Assembly (NCBI RefSeq): GCF_022760965.1
Contig: NZ_JAKVIJ010000001.1
Span: forward strand, 124,001 to 188,000
From: Simplicispira sedimenti
Lineage (GTDB): Bacteria > Pseudomonadota > Gammaproteobacteria > Burkholderiales > Burkholderiaceae_C
Length of the DNA: 64,000 bases
Reading direction: 5' to 3'
Within the stretch, counting starts at the first letter, position 1, and each line of letters starts with the position of its first letter. The notes under the pieces were generated by a model. It was not told the DNA's origin. It saw only the letters and a list, made by a program, of their open reading frames with translations, and ran no database searches. This document shows, piece by piece, positions 28,807-37,709 of this stretch. The translations under genes and the position numbers were made by a program.

Positions 28807-30763
28807 GCCGCTCGGCGCGGCGCTGCTGGCCCTGCTGTTGGTGTGGGCCGCCGCGCACAGCCGCCCCTGGCATGCGCTGGAGTTCCGCAGCTTTGACCTG
28901 TGGACCACGCTCGCCGCGCCGGGGCGCAGCAGCGTGCCCGTGGCCATCCTGGCGATCGACGAACCCAGCTTTCAGCAACTGGGCCAGGGCTGGCCTTTCC
29001 CGCGCAGCCTGCATGCCCGCCTGATCGACCGCCTGCGCGAAGACGGCGCGCGCGCCATTGGCTTTGACGTGGTGTTTGCCGACCCCGCCGCCGACCCGGC
29101 GCAGGACGCCGCCCTGGCCCAGGCGGTGGGCCGCGCGGTGGCCGCCGGCATTCCCGTGGTGCTGGCCTCCAGCCGCGAGAAGGTGGACAGCGCCAGCGCC
29201 ACGCTGTGGACCGAGGTGCTTCCCCTGCAGACCCTGCGCGATGCCGGAGCCCAGCATGGCGACGCCGGGGTGGAGCCGGACGACGACTTCGTGGTGCGCC
29301 GCATGCCCCCCAGCGCGGGCCGCTTTGCGGCCACTCTCGCGCAGCACCTGGGCGTCCGCCCAGCGCCCGCGCCCTCCGTAGACGCCGACCGCCTGGTGGC
29401 CTACCGGGGCCCGCGCGGCAGCTTTGACACGCGCTCGTACTACCAGGCCCTGGAGCCCGGCCTGCTGCCTGCGGGGTACTTTCGCGGCAAGGTCGTTCTG
29501 GTGGGGCGCTCGGCCTTGACGGCCAGCGAACTGCAACACACCCAGGCCGACCTCTTCAACGCCCCCTTTGCCGCACTGGGCGGCGAACGCCTGTTCCCCG
29601 GCGTGGAACTGCAGGCCACCCTGCTGGACAACCATGTGACCGGTGCCGCCCTGCGCCCCGTGCCCGAGGGCTGGAGCCTGGCGCTGGTGCTGCTGGCCCT
29701 GGCCGTGCTGGTACCGGCCAGCGTGCGCTGGCACCCTGGTACGGTGGCAGGGGTGGCTGCGGGGCTTTCGGGCGCGGTGCTGCTGCTGTCGTGGTGGCTG
29801 TTTGTCCAGGCGCGGCTGTGGCTGCCGCCGCTGCTGCCCTTGGCCGCCGTGGTGGCCATCTACGGTGCCACGGCCCTGGTGGCCTACGCCACGGCGCGCC
29901 GGCACGCGCGCCAGGTGCGCGCCATGTTTGCACAGTATGTGCCCCCCGAAGTGGTCCAGCGCCTGATTGCCCAGCCCGAACTGTTGCGCCTGGGCGGCGA
30001 GACGCGCGAAGTCACGCTGTTGTTCACCGACCTGGCGAACTTCACCACCCTGTCGGAACAACTCAGCGCCGAGCAGACGGTGGAGGTGCTCACGGGCTAC
30101 TTCAACGCCATGACGCCGCTCATCCACGCCACGGGCGGCACCGTGGACAAGTTCATCGGCGACGCGGTGATGGCCTTCTGGGGCGCGCCCCTGCCCGATG
30201 CCCAGCACGCCGAGCATGCCGTGCGCGCGGCCATCGCCATGCAGCAGGCCATGGTGCCGCTGGTGGCCGCGCTGCGCTCGCACGGCCTGCCCAGCATCCA
30301 CATGCGCATCGGCCTGCACACGGGCCGCGTGGTGGTGGGCAATGTGGGCTCGGAGCAGCGCTTCTCGTACACCGCCATTGGCGACGCGGTGAACCTCGCG
30401 GCGCGCCTGGAAGGCGCCAACAAGGCCTTTGGCACCGGCATTCTGGTGTCGGGGGCCACGGCGGCCCAACTGCCCGACGACATCGCACTGCGCCCGCTGG
30501 ACGATGTGATCGTCAAAGGCAAGTCCGAACCCGTGCGCGTGTTCACGCCCTGCGATGACGCGCAGGTGTGCCAGTTGTCGCACGCCGCGCTGCAGGCCTT
30601 CCATGCCCGCGCCTGGGATGAGGCCAGCACCCACCTGCACGCCCTGTTACAGCGCCTGCCGGGCGACACCACCGCGCAGCGGCTGCTGGAACGCCTCCAG
30701 GCCGCACGAACGCTGCCGCCTGGGGCAGCTTGGTCGCCTGCAGTGGCACTGGACAAGCTCTGA
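28787..30763 (+). CDS. CHASE2-domain class III adenylate cyclase
   Basis: 658 aa. One N-terminal membrane helix (about 9-25), a periplasmic CHASE2 domain (30-280, with GFDVVFADP and GKVVLVGRS), three membrane helices (about 296-312, 318-340, 347-368) and a cytoplasmic cyclase domain (about 400-570). Metal-binding Asp415 (FTDLANFT) and Asp459 (GDAVMAFWG), Lys455 and Asp533 (adenine-selecting positions), and Asn536/Arg540 (transition state) are all present, so it should make cAMP rather than cGMP. It overlaps the FecR-TPR-barrel gene by 20 bases, arguing for a shared signal path across the envelope. Confidence 0.92.
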   Translation: MRATVFKPLGAALLALLLVWAAAHSRPWHALEFRSFDLWTTLAAPGRSSVPVAILAIDEPSFQQLGQGWPFPRSLHARLIDRLREDGARAIGFDVVFADPAADPAQDAALAQAVGRAVAAGIPVVLASSREKVDSASATLWTEVLPLQTLRDAGAQHGDAGVEPDDDFVVRRMPPSAGRFAATLAQHLGVRPAPAPSVDADRLVAYRGPRGSFDTRSYYQALEPGLLPAGYFRGKVVLVGRSALTASELQHTQADLFNAPFAALGGERLFPGVELQATLLDNHVTGAALRPVPEGWSLALVLLALAVLVPASVRWHPGTVAGVAAGLSGAVLLLSWWLFVQARLWLPPLLPLAAVVAIYGATALVAYATARRHARQVRAMFAQYVPPEVVQRLIAQPELLRLGGETREVTLLFTDLANFTTLSEQLSAEQTVEVLTGYFNAMTPLIHATGGTVDKFIGDAVMAFWGAPLPDAQHAEHAVRAAIAMQQAMVPLVAALRSHGLPSIHMRIGLHTGRVVVGNVGSEQRFSYTAIGDAVNLAARLEGANKAFGTGILVSGATAAQLPDDIALRPLDDVIVKGKSEPVRVFTPCDDAQVCQLSHAALQAFHARAWDEASTHLHALLQRLPGDTTAQRLLERLQAARTLPPGAAWSPAVALDKL

Positions 30764-30881
30764 TCCAGACGAACTTCCCCCTCCACTACAAAAATCTCGC
30801 CGCAAATCCGGGCATGATGTAGGCGTGGAGACCGCATCACCCCGGTCGCCGCACCGACCCATCGCTCAGAAAGGAGAACCC

Positions 30882-31229
30882 ATGCAAGTACAAGTCCATA
30901 CCGACAACAAGATCCAGGGCGGAGAGTCGCTGGCCCAGTGGGTACAGCAAGAGGCCGTGTCTCGCCTGGCGCGCTTCAAGGACCAGGTCACCCGCATCGA
31001 AGTTTTCCTGTCCGACGTGGACGCAGGCAAATCCGGCGCCAACGACAAGCGCTGCCGCATGGAGGCGCGCCCCGCAGGGCGCCAACCCGTGGGTGTGACG
31101 GCCGATGCCGACAAGCTGGCCGATGCCTTCACCGGCGCCATGGAGAAGCTGGCCCGCGCCCTCGACAACGACCTGGGCCGCGTGAAAGACCGCAACGGCC
31201 GCGACACCATCCGCACGGCGGAGGAATGA
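30882..31229 (+). CDS. HPF/RaiA-like ribosome-associated protein
   Basis: 115 aa, with AAGGAG before ATG 30882. The sequence fits the S30AE fold of hibernation factors: beta-alpha-beta with VTRIEVFLSDVDAGK and, near the C-terminus, TGAMEKLARALDNDLGR. Such proteins bind the small ribosomal subunit in stationary phase. It is shorter than long HPF and lacks the dimerising tail. Its stop overlaps the slyX start (ATGA). Confidence 0.75.
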   Translation: MQVQVHTDNKIQGGESLAQWVQQEAVSRLARFKDQVTRIEVFLSDVDAGKSGANDKRCRMEARPAGRQPVGVTADADKLADAFTGAMEKLARALDNDLGRVKDRNGRDTIRTAEE

Positions 31230-31444
31230 GCGACCCGCACGCCACCGATCAGCGCCTGACCGAGCTGGAGATCAAGGCCAGCTACACCGAGGATCTGCTG
31301 GACCAGATGAACCTGGCCCTGTACCGACAACAGCAGCAGATCGACCGGCTGGTGCAGGAGCTGACCCATCTGCGCCAGCAGATGCCCGAGCCCGGTGGCG
31401 GCGCGCCGCGCAACCTGCGCGACGAGATTCCGCCGCATTACTAG
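31226..31444 (+). CDS. slyX: SlyX family coiled-coil protein
   Basis: 72 aa. RLTELEIKASYTEDLLDQMN followed by a Gln-rich coiled coil and the C-terminal RDEIPPHY are the SlyX signature. The function is unknown in all bacteria. It is translationally coupled to the HPF-like gene. Confidence 0.9.
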   Translation: MSDPHATDQRLTELEIKASYTEDLLDQMNLALYRQQQQIDRLVQELTHLRQQMPEPGGGAPRNLRDEIPPHY

Positions 31445-31451
31445 AGAACAT

Positions 31452-31570
31452 CCCCCTGCGGCGCTGCGCGCCTTCCCCCTTCTCTGGCATCGCTGCGCGC
31501 TGCGGAAGGGGGACGCCACCCGCGCGGCGGGGCGGCCCTTGCGCGGTGGCCGCTGGCCTAGGGGCATGCC
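31452..31570. repeat. structured intergenic repeat of Comamonadaceae type
   Basis: A GC-rich stretch with stacked imperfect hairpins: TCCCCCTTC (31474-31482) pairs with GAAGGGGGA (31505-31513), and CCACCCGCGC pairs, with one bulge, with GCGCGGTGG. I recall similar sequence between genes in Acidovorax-like genomes, but cannot check copy number here. It separates the convergent slyX and gapA. Confidence 0.5.
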
Positions 31571-31615
31571 CGCTTCATGGGCCGCGGATAGTGCAATCAC
31601 CATGGATCGCGGCAT

Positions 31616-31649
31616 AAAAAAACCGGCCGCCCTCGCGGGCCGGCCGGTT
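31616..31649 (-). terminator. Rho-independent terminator of gapA
   Basis: Read on the minus strand, a long GC hairpin (AACCGGCC...GGCCGGTT arms, 31621-31649) is followed by a run of seven T (A run 31616-31622 on plus). It lies about 28 bases past the gapA stop. Confidence 0.88.
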
Positions 31650-31677
31650 GAATTCCTGAGCGCAGCTCAGGCGCCTA

Positions 31678-32676
31678 TCACTTGGCGATCACGCGCACCA
31701 TTTCCAGGCACTTGTTCGAGTAGCCCCACTCGTTGTCGTACCAGCTCACGACCTTGATGAAGGTCTTGTCCAGCGCGATACCGGCTTCGGCGTCGAACAC
31801 CGAGGTGCAGGGCTCGCCACGGAAGTCGGTGGCCACCACCTTGTCTTCGGTGTAACCCAGCACGCCCTTCATGGCGCCTTGCGAGGCGGCCTTCATGGCG
31901 GCGCAGATGTCCTTGTAGTCGGCTTCCTTTTCCAGCTCGACGGTCAGGTCCACCACCGACACATCAGAGGTGGGCACACGGAACGACATGCCGGTGAGCT
32001 TCTTGTTCAGCTCGGGGATCACCACGCCCACGGCCTTGGCGGCGCCGGTGGAGCTGGGGATGATGTTTTCCAGGATGCCGCGGCCACCGCGCCAGTCCTT
32101 GTTGCTCGGGCCGTCCACGGTCTTTTGCGTGGCGGTGGCGGCGTGCACGGTGGTCATCAGGCCGCGCTTGATGCCCCAGTTGTCGTTCAGCACCTTGGCC
32201 ACGGGGGCCAGGCAGTTGGTGGTGCACGAGGCGTTGGAGACGATGGCCTGGCCAGCGTATTTCTCGTGGTTCACGCCGAACACGAACATGGGCGTGTCGT
32301 CCTTGGAGGGCGCGGACATCAGCACCTTCTTGGCGCCGGCGGCCAGGTGCTTCTCGGCGCTGGCCTTGTCCAGGAACAGGCCGGTGGCCTCGATCACCAC
32401 GTCGGCGCCGACTTCGTTCCACTTCAGGTTGGCGGGGTCGCGCTCTTGCGTCAGGCGAATCTTCTTGCCGTTCACGACCAGGGTGTTGCCCTCGACCGAG
32501 ACTTCACCCTTGAAACGGCCGTGCACGCTGTCGTATTTCAGCATGTAGGCCAGGTAGTCGGGTTCGAGCAGGTCGTTGATGCCCACGATCTCGATGTCCG
32601 AGAAGTTTTGCACCGCAGCGCGAAACACCATGCGGCCGATGCGGCCGAAACCATTGATGCCAACCTTGATAGCCAT
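31678..32676 (-). CDS. gapA: glyceraldehyde-3-phosphate dehydrogenase, type I
   Basis: 332 aa, NAD-dependent, glycolysis/gluconeogenesis. GINGFGRIGR opens the Rossmann fold; the catalytic Cys lies in SNASCTTNCLAP and the C-terminus has SWYDNEWGYSNK. It follows tkt by 36 bases and ends in a strong terminator, so tkt-gapA is an operon linking the pentose phosphate and lower glycolytic steps. Confidence 0.98.
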   Translation of the reverse strand: MAIKVGINGFGRIGRMVFRAAVQNFSDIEIVGINDLLEPDYLAYMLKYDSVHGRFKGEVSVEGNTLVVNGKKIRLTQERDPANLKWNEVGADVVIEATGLFLDKASAEKHLAAGAKKVLMSAPSKDDTPMFVFGVNHEKYAGQAIVSNASCTTNCLAPVAKVLNDNWGIKRGLMTTVHAATATQKTVDGPSNKDWRGGRGILENIIPSSTGAAKAVGVVIPELNKKLTGMSFRVPTSDVSVVDLTVELEKEADYKDICAAMKAASQGAMKGVLGYTEDKVVATDFRGEPCTSVFDAEAGIALDKTFIKVVSWYDNEWGYSNKCLEMVRVIAK

Positions 32677-32712
32677 GTCAGTCTCTTCCTTGCAAAGTTA
32701 AAAACAACCCAA

Positions 32713-34749
32713 TCACTTCTTGCCTGCCAGCACGGCGCGCACGGTGGCCGCCACGTTCTCGGCAGTGAAGCCGAAGTGCTTGAACAGCACGCCTGCAGGG
32801 GCCGATTCGCCGTAGCGGTCGATGCCGACCACGGCGGCGCAGCCGTACTTCCACCAGAAATCGGTCACGCCCATTTCCACGGCGATGCGCGGCAGCCCTG
32901 CGGGCAGCACGGACTTCTTGTACTTGACGTCCTCGCGGTCGAAGCTCGTGGTGCTGGGCATGGAGACCACGCGCACGGCGATCTTTTTCTCGGCCAGTTG
33001 CTTTTGCGCGGCCAGGGCCAATTGGACCTCAGAGCCGGTGGCAATGATGACGGCCTGGGCTTTCTTCTTCAGGCCCACGTCCTTGGGCTCGGAGAGCACG
33101 TAGGCACCACGCGAGATGTCGCCCAGGTCGCGCTTGGACAGGTAGGGCAGGTTCTGGCGGCTCAGCAGCAGCGCGGTGGGCTGCTCGCGGTTGGACAGGG
33201 CCACGCTCCAGGCCACGGCGGTTTCGGCCGTGTCGGCGGGGCGCCAGACGTCCAGGCCGGGGATGATGCGCAGGGCTGCAGCGTGCTCCACCGACTGGTG
33301 CGTGGGGCCGTCTTCGCCCAAGCCGATGGAGTCGTGCGTGAAGACATGGATCACGCGCTGCTTCATCAGCGCGGCCATGCGGATGGCGTTGCGGCTGTAG
33401 TCGCTGAAGGTGAGGAAGGTGCCGCCGTAGGGGATGAAGCCGCCATGCAGCGCCACGCCGTTCATGATGGCGGCCATGCCGAATTCGCGCACGCCGTAGT
33501 TGATGTGGCGGCCACCCACGCCGTTCTCGTTCTTGACCACGTTGCCCTGCAGGTCAAAGCGCAGGTTGGGCGTGCTCTTGGTGTTGGTGAGGTTGGAGCC
33601 GGTCAGGTCGGCGCTGCCACCCAGCAGCTCGGGCAGGGCAGCGGTGAAGGCTTCGAGCGCCAGTTGGCTGGCCTTGCGGCTGGCCACGGTCTCGGCCTTG
33701 GTGTGGGCACCCACCACGGTATCCACCGCCGTCTGGGCAAAGTGCGCGGGCAGGTCGCCGTTCATGCGGCGCGTGAACTCGGCGGCCAGCTCGGGGTAGG
33801 CGGCCTGGTAGGCGGCAAAGCGATCGTTCCAGGCCTGCTCGGCGGCGTGGCCGGTGGCGCGGGCGTTCCAGTCGGCGTACACCTCGTCGGGGATGACGAA
33901 GGGTGCATGGCTCCAGCCCAGCGATTCGCGCGAGAGCGCGATTTCATCGGCACCCAGCGGCTCGCCGTGGGCCTTGGCGGTGTTGGCGCGGTTGGGCGAG
34001 CCCTTGCCGATGTGCGTCTTGCAAATGACGAGCGAGGGGCGCTCGGTCTGCTTGTGCGCCTCGGCGATGGCGGCAGCCACCTTGTCGGCGTCATGCCCGT
34101 CGATGGGGCCGATCACGTTCCAGCCGCTGGCCACGAAGCGCAGCGCCGTGTTGTCGATGAACCAGGGCTGCACGGAGCCGTCGATGCTGATGCCGTTGTC
34201 GTCGTACAGCGCGACGAGCTTGTTCAGCTTCCAGGCGCCGGCCAGCGAAATGGCCTCCTGGCTGATGCCCTCCATCAGGCAACCGTCGCCCAGGAAGGCG
34301 TAGGTGTGGTGGTCCACCACGGTGTGGCCTTCGCGGTTGAACTCGGCCGCCAGGAGCTTCTCGGCCAGGGCCATGCCCACGGCGTTGGTGATGCCCTGGC
34401 CCAGCGGGCCGGTGGTGGTTTCCACGCCGGGGGTGTGGCCCACCTCGGGGTGGCCTGCGGTGCGGCTGCCCATCTGGCGGAAGTTCTGCAGCTCCTGCAT
34501 GGGCAGGTCGTAGCCCGTGAGGTGCAGCAGCGCGTAGATCAGCATGGAAGCGTGGCCGTTGGACAGCACGAAGCGGTCGCGGTCGAACCACTGGGGGTTG
34601 GCCGGGTTGTGCTTGAGGTGCCGCGCCCACAGCCCGACGGCCATGTCCGCCATGCCCATCGGGGCGCCGGGGTGCCCGGAATTGGCTTGTTGAACGGCAT
34701 CCATTGCGAGTGCGCGGATCGCATTCGCCATTTGTTGAGTGTTGGCCAT
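32713..34749 (-). CDS. tkt: transketolase
   Basis: 678 aa, thiamine-diphosphate enzyme of the pentose phosphate pathway. MANTQQMANAIRALAMDAVQ is the usual start; GHPGAPMGMADMA and the ThDP/Mg motif GDGCLMEGISQEA are present, with DSIGLGEDGPTHQ further on. It is the first gene of tkt-gapA. Confidence 0.98.
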   Translation of the reverse strand: MANTQQMANAIRALAMDAVQQANSGHPGAPMGMADMAVGLWARHLKHNPANPQWFDRDRFVLSNGHASMLIYALLHLTGYDLPMQELQNFRQMGSRTAGHPEVGHTPGVETTTGPLGQGITNAVGMALAEKLLAAEFNREGHTVVDHHTYAFLGDGCLMEGISQEAISLAGAWKLNKLVALYDDNGISIDGSVQPWFIDNTALRFVASGWNVIGPIDGHDADKVAAAIAEAHKQTERPSLVICKTHIGKGSPNRANTAKAHGEPLGADEIALSRESLGWSHAPFVIPDEVYADWNARATGHAAEQAWNDRFAAYQAAYPELAAEFTRRMNGDLPAHFAQTAVDTVVGAHTKAETVASRKASQLALEAFTAALPELLGGSADLTGSNLTNTKSTPNLRFDLQGNVVKNENGVGGRHINYGVREFGMAAIMNGVALHGGFIPYGGTFLTFSDYSRNAIRMAALMKQRVIHVFTHDSIGLGEDGPTHQSVEHAAALRIIPGLDVWRPADTAETAVAWSVALSNREQPTALLLSRQNLPYLSKRDLGDISRGAYVLSEPKDVGLKKKAQAVIIATGSEVQLALAAQKQLAEKKIAVRVVSMPSTTSFDREDVKYKKSVLPAGLPRIAVEMGVTDFWWKYGCAAVVGIDRYGESAPAGVLFKHFGFTAENVAATVRAVLAGKK

Positions 34750-34837
34750 CGGGGCGGCTCCGGTCGGGAGTGAGGTGGGGGAAAACCCCTGATTTTAGCG
34801 GCCTGCCCCAGAGCGCACCGCCCGACCCCGCCAAACC

Positions 34838-35641
34838 ATGCACTACAGTGCCACCATGCTCGCCACCGCACCCTCTAGCCCCCCGCTTGCGCAGCCCCCC
34901 GCCCTGCTCCTGGCCGCAGGCCGGGGCGAGCGCATGCGGCCCTTGACCGACACCTGCCCCAAGCCCCTGCTGCGCGTGCGCGGCCAGCCGCTGCTGCAAT
35001 GGCATTTGCGGGCGCTGCATGCTGCCGGGGTGCGCCGCGCGGTCATCAACACCGCCTGGCTGGGGGAGCAGATCAGCGCGCATTTTCAAGATGCTTTCAG
35101 TCCCCAGGGCTTACCGGACAAGCGCAATACGCTATCTATTTTCTACTCGCACGAGGGCCGTGACTTTGGCGGCGCACTGGAAACCGCGGGCGGCATTGCG
35201 CGCGCGCTGCCGCAGTTGGGCGATGTGTTCTGGCTCGCGGCGGGCGATGTGTTTGTGCCCGGTTTTGGTTTTGACGCCGCTGCCGCACAGGCCTTTGCGG
35301 CCAGCCCCATGCTGGCCCACCTGTGGCTGGTGCCCAACCCGGCGCACAACCCGCGCGGCGACTTCGGCCTGTCGCCCGAAGGGCTGGCGCTGAACCTGCC
35401 GCCCGAATCCACCCAGCCGCGCTACACCTACAGCACCATCGCCCTGCTGCGCGCCGCGCTGTTTGCGCCGCCGTGGTGCGATATTCCCCCCGGCAACCCG
35501 CAGGGGCTTGCCGCCCCGCTGGCGCCCTTGCTGCGTCGGGCCATGGACAATGGCCGGGTCAGCGCCACGCTCTACACCGGCCCCTGGACCGACGTGGGCA
35601 CACCGCAGCGCCTGGAAGAACTCAACGCAAGCACGCCATGA
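34838..35641 (+). CDS. nucleotidyltransferase, MurU-like (N-acetylmuramate-1-P uridylyltransferase)
   Basis: 267 aa. LLLAAGRGERMRPLTDTCPK is the nucleotide-binding signature of sugar-phosphate nucleotidyltransferases; AAGDVFVPGF carries the metal-binding Asp. In peptidoglycan recycling MurU makes UDP-MurNAc. A segment of about 16 residues (FSPQGLPDKRNTLSIF), just before the conserved YSHEG, is encoded by a REP-like repeat and looks inserted. ATG 34856 is an alternative start. The stop overlaps pepP (ATGA). Confidence 0.85.
   Translation: MHYSATMLATAPSSPPLAQPPALLLAAGRGERMRPLTDTCPKPLLRVRGQPLLQWHLRALHAAGVRRAVINTAWLGEQISAHFQDAFSPQGLPDKRNTLSIFYSHEGRDFGGALETAGGIARALPQLGDVFWLAAGDVFVPGFGFDAAAAQAFAASPMLAHLWLVPNPAHNPRGDFGLSPEGLALNLPPESTQPRYTYSTIALLRAALFAPPWCDIPPGNPQGLAAPLAPLLRRAMDNGRVSATLYTGPWTDVGTPQRLEELNASTP
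35091..35143. repeat. REP-like repeat inside the murU-like gene
   Basis: GGCTTACCGGACAAGCGC followed by AATACGCTATCTATTTTC matches the repeat family in reverse orientation. It is read in frame without a stop and adds an extra loop to the protein. Confidence 0.65.
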
Positions 35642-37035
35642 CCCTGACTGTTCCCCTTTCTGTGTACGCGCAACGCCGCGCGCACCTGGCCGCGCAACTG
35701 GGCGATGGCGGCATTGCCATCGTGCCCACGGCGCCCGAGCGCATGCGCAACCGTGACAGCGACTACGCCTACCGCCACGACAGCTACTTCCACTACCTCA
35801 CCGGCTTTACCGAACCCAACGCCTGGCTGGTGCTCACGGCAGATGGTCGCAGCACGCTGTGGTGCCAGCCCAAGGACATGGAGCGCGAAATCTGGGACGG
35901 CTACCGCCTGGGCCCCGAGGCCGCTGTGGCCGCACTGGGGGTGGACGAAGCCTACTCCGTGGCCGAGCTGGACCAGCGCCTGCCCCGCCTGCTGGAGAAC
36001 CGCGCCTGCGTGTGGTACCCCTTTGCCACGCACAGCGGGCTGGCGGCACGCGTGGAGGGCTGGCTGGCCCCCGTGCGTGCCCGTGTGCGCTACGGCGCGC
36101 TGTGCCCCGCGCGCCAGGCCGACCTGTGCTTGCTGCTGGACGAAATGCGCCTGGTGAAAGACGCGCATGAACTGGCCCTGATGCGACACGCGGCCCAGAT
36201 CAGCGCCCGCGCCCATGTGCGTGCCATGCAGCACTGCGCACAGGCGCTGCGTGCCGGGCAGGAAGTGCGCGAATACCACCTGGAAGCCGAGCTGCTGCAC
36301 GAATTTCGCCGCTACGGTGCGCAGGCGCCGGCGTACAACTCCATCGTCGCGGCCGGCGCGAACGCCTGCGTGCTGCACTACCGCGCCGACCGCGCGCCGG
36401 TGGGCAGCAACGACCTGGTGCTCATCGACGCGGGCTGCGAATACGACGGCTACGCCAGCGACATCACGCGCACCTTCCCCGCCGGTGGGCGCTTCTCAGG
36501 TGCGCAGCGTGCGCTGTACGAGCTGGTGCTGGCCAGCCAGGAGGCCGCCGTGGCCGCAACCAAAGCAGGGGCGCGCTTCAATGCCCCCCACGACGCCACC
36601 GTGGCGGTGCTGGCGCAGGGGCTGCTGGACCTGGGCCTGCTGGACAAGAACCAGCATGGCAGCGCCCAGGACGTGATCGAGCGCCGCGCCTACTTCCGCT
36701 TCTACATGCACCGCACCGGCCACTGGCTGGGCATGGACGTGCACGACTGCGGCAGCTACGTGGAGCCGGGCGAGATCGGCGCGGTGCAGGAACGCAAGGA
36801 CCCGCTCTCGGGCGAGACCATCAAGGACCGCCCCAGCCGCATCCTGCGCCCCGGCATGGTGCTGACCATCGAGCCGGGCCTGTACGTGCGCGCCGCAGCC
36901 GACGTGCCCGAAGCCTTCCACGGCCTGGGCATCCGCATCGAGGACGACGCCGTGGTGCATGCCCACGGCTGCGAGCTGATCACGCGCGGGGTGCCCGTTC
37001 AAGCTGACGAGATTGAAGCGCTGATGCGCGGGTAA
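35638..37035 (+). CDS. pepP: Xaa-Pro aminopeptidase (AMPP)
   Basis: 465 aa metallopeptidase removing N-terminal residues before proline. The N-terminal creatinase-like domain has NRDSDYAYRHDSYFHYLTGF; the C-terminal pita-bread fold has metal ligands in DAGCEYDGYASDITRTFP (two Asp), HRTGHWLGMDVHD (His), TIEPGLYV (Glu) and IRIEDD (Glu). It is translationally coupled to the murU-like gene. Confidence 0.96.
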   Translation: MTLTVPLSVYAQRRAHLAAQLGDGGIAIVPTAPERMRNRDSDYAYRHDSYFHYLTGFTEPNAWLVLTADGRSTLWCQPKDMEREIWDGYRLGPEAAVAALGVDEAYSVAELDQRLPRLLENRACVWYPFATHSGLAARVEGWLAPVRARVRYGALCPARQADLCLLLDEMRLVKDAHELALMRHAAQISARAHVRAMQHCAQALRAGQEVREYHLEAELLHEFRRYGAQAPAYNSIVAAGANACVLHYRADRAPVGSNDLVLIDAGCEYDGYASDITRTFPAGGRFSGAQRALYELVLASQEAAVAATKAGARFNAPHDATVAVLAQGLLDLGLLDKNQHGSAQDVIERRAYFRFYMHRTGHWLGMDVHDCGSYVEPGEIGAVQERKDPLSGETIKDRPSRILRPGMVLTIEPGLYVRAAADVPEAFHGLGIRIEDDAVVHAHGCELITRGVPVQADEIEALMRG

Positions 37036-37046
37036 GACAGCAGCCC

Positions 37047-37709
37047 TCAATACCCGGAGGCCTCCAACCACTGCGCCAGTGCCGCGGCCACCTGGTCGGC
37101 ACCCTGGGCCAGGGCGCGGGTGCCACCGGTGGCGTCTGGGCTGGGGGCGGGGGCCTGGGCCTCGAACAGGCGCTGGGCCAGCAGGCTCTCGCCCAGAGAA
37201 CCGGGCCGGGTCAGTGTGGCGCGCAGGCGCACCAGGCCCACGCTGCGCTCGGGGCTGTCGAACACCTGGCTGAATTCCTCCAGCTCCACGCGCAGAAGCG
37301 CCGGGGGCTGTCCATCGACCCGCACCGATGCCTGGGCACCCAGGGTGCCGATGACGGCCCGCTGCTGGCCCAGGTGCGCCTGGAGGCGCTGGCGCATGAG
37401 CTGGATGGGGGGCTGGCTCCAGCGTGCCTGCTGGTAGGGGCGCAATTCGCGCGCGTCGGCATAGGCCAGGCGGTAATGCACGGCAGTGCTGCCGTCGGGC
37501 TGGCCGGCGTTGTCCAGCGTGGCCAGCGCCAGGGCCGGCAGGGCCTTGGCCGGTGCTGTGGCGGGCAAGGATGCAGGGCCAAAGTCGTAGAGCACCGGCC
37601 GCACCGGGGGCTCTGGCAGGGCCGAGCAGCCCGCCACAGAAACAAGCACAAAAATGGCTGTAGCGCCCGATTTATAAGCGCGAGCAGCTATTGTTTTAAT
37701 AGCATTCAT
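37047..37709 (-). CDS. ABC-transport auxiliary lipoprotein (PqiC/DUF330-like)
   Basis: 220 aa. Lipoprotein signal with lipobox VSVAGC; the mature part matches the ABC-type transport auxiliary lipoprotein family (related to PqiC), for example YRLAYADARELRPYQQARWSQPP. It is the last gene of an operon of permease, ATPase, MCE protein and lipoprotein. Start codon and much of the signal peptide (AIKTIAARAYKSGATAI) are encoded by a REP-like repeat. It overlaps the MCE gene by 4 bp. Confidence 0.9.
   Translation of the reverse strand: MNAIKTIAARAYKSGATAIFVLVSVAGCSALPEPPVRPVLYDFGPASLPATAPAKALPALALATLDNAGQPDGSTAVHYRLAYADARELRPYQQARWSQPPIQLMRQRLQAHLGQQRAVIGTLGAQASVRVDGQPPALLRVELEEFSQVFDSPERSVGLVRLRATLTRPGSLGESLLAQRLFEAQAPAPSPDATGGTRALAQGADQVAAALAQWLEASGY
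37651..37706. repeat. REP-like repeat forming a signal peptide
   Basis: TGGCTGTAGCGCCCGATTTA followed by TAAGCGCGAGCAGC and TATTGTTTTAATAGC is a clear family copy. It codes for the N-terminal part of the lipoprotein at 37047-37709. Confidence 0.85.

Noticed and set aside
31879..34773. 964-codon plus-strand frame over gapA and tkt
   Set aside because: No domains and a repetitive Gly/His/Val composition; gapA and tkt are unambiguous on the other strand.
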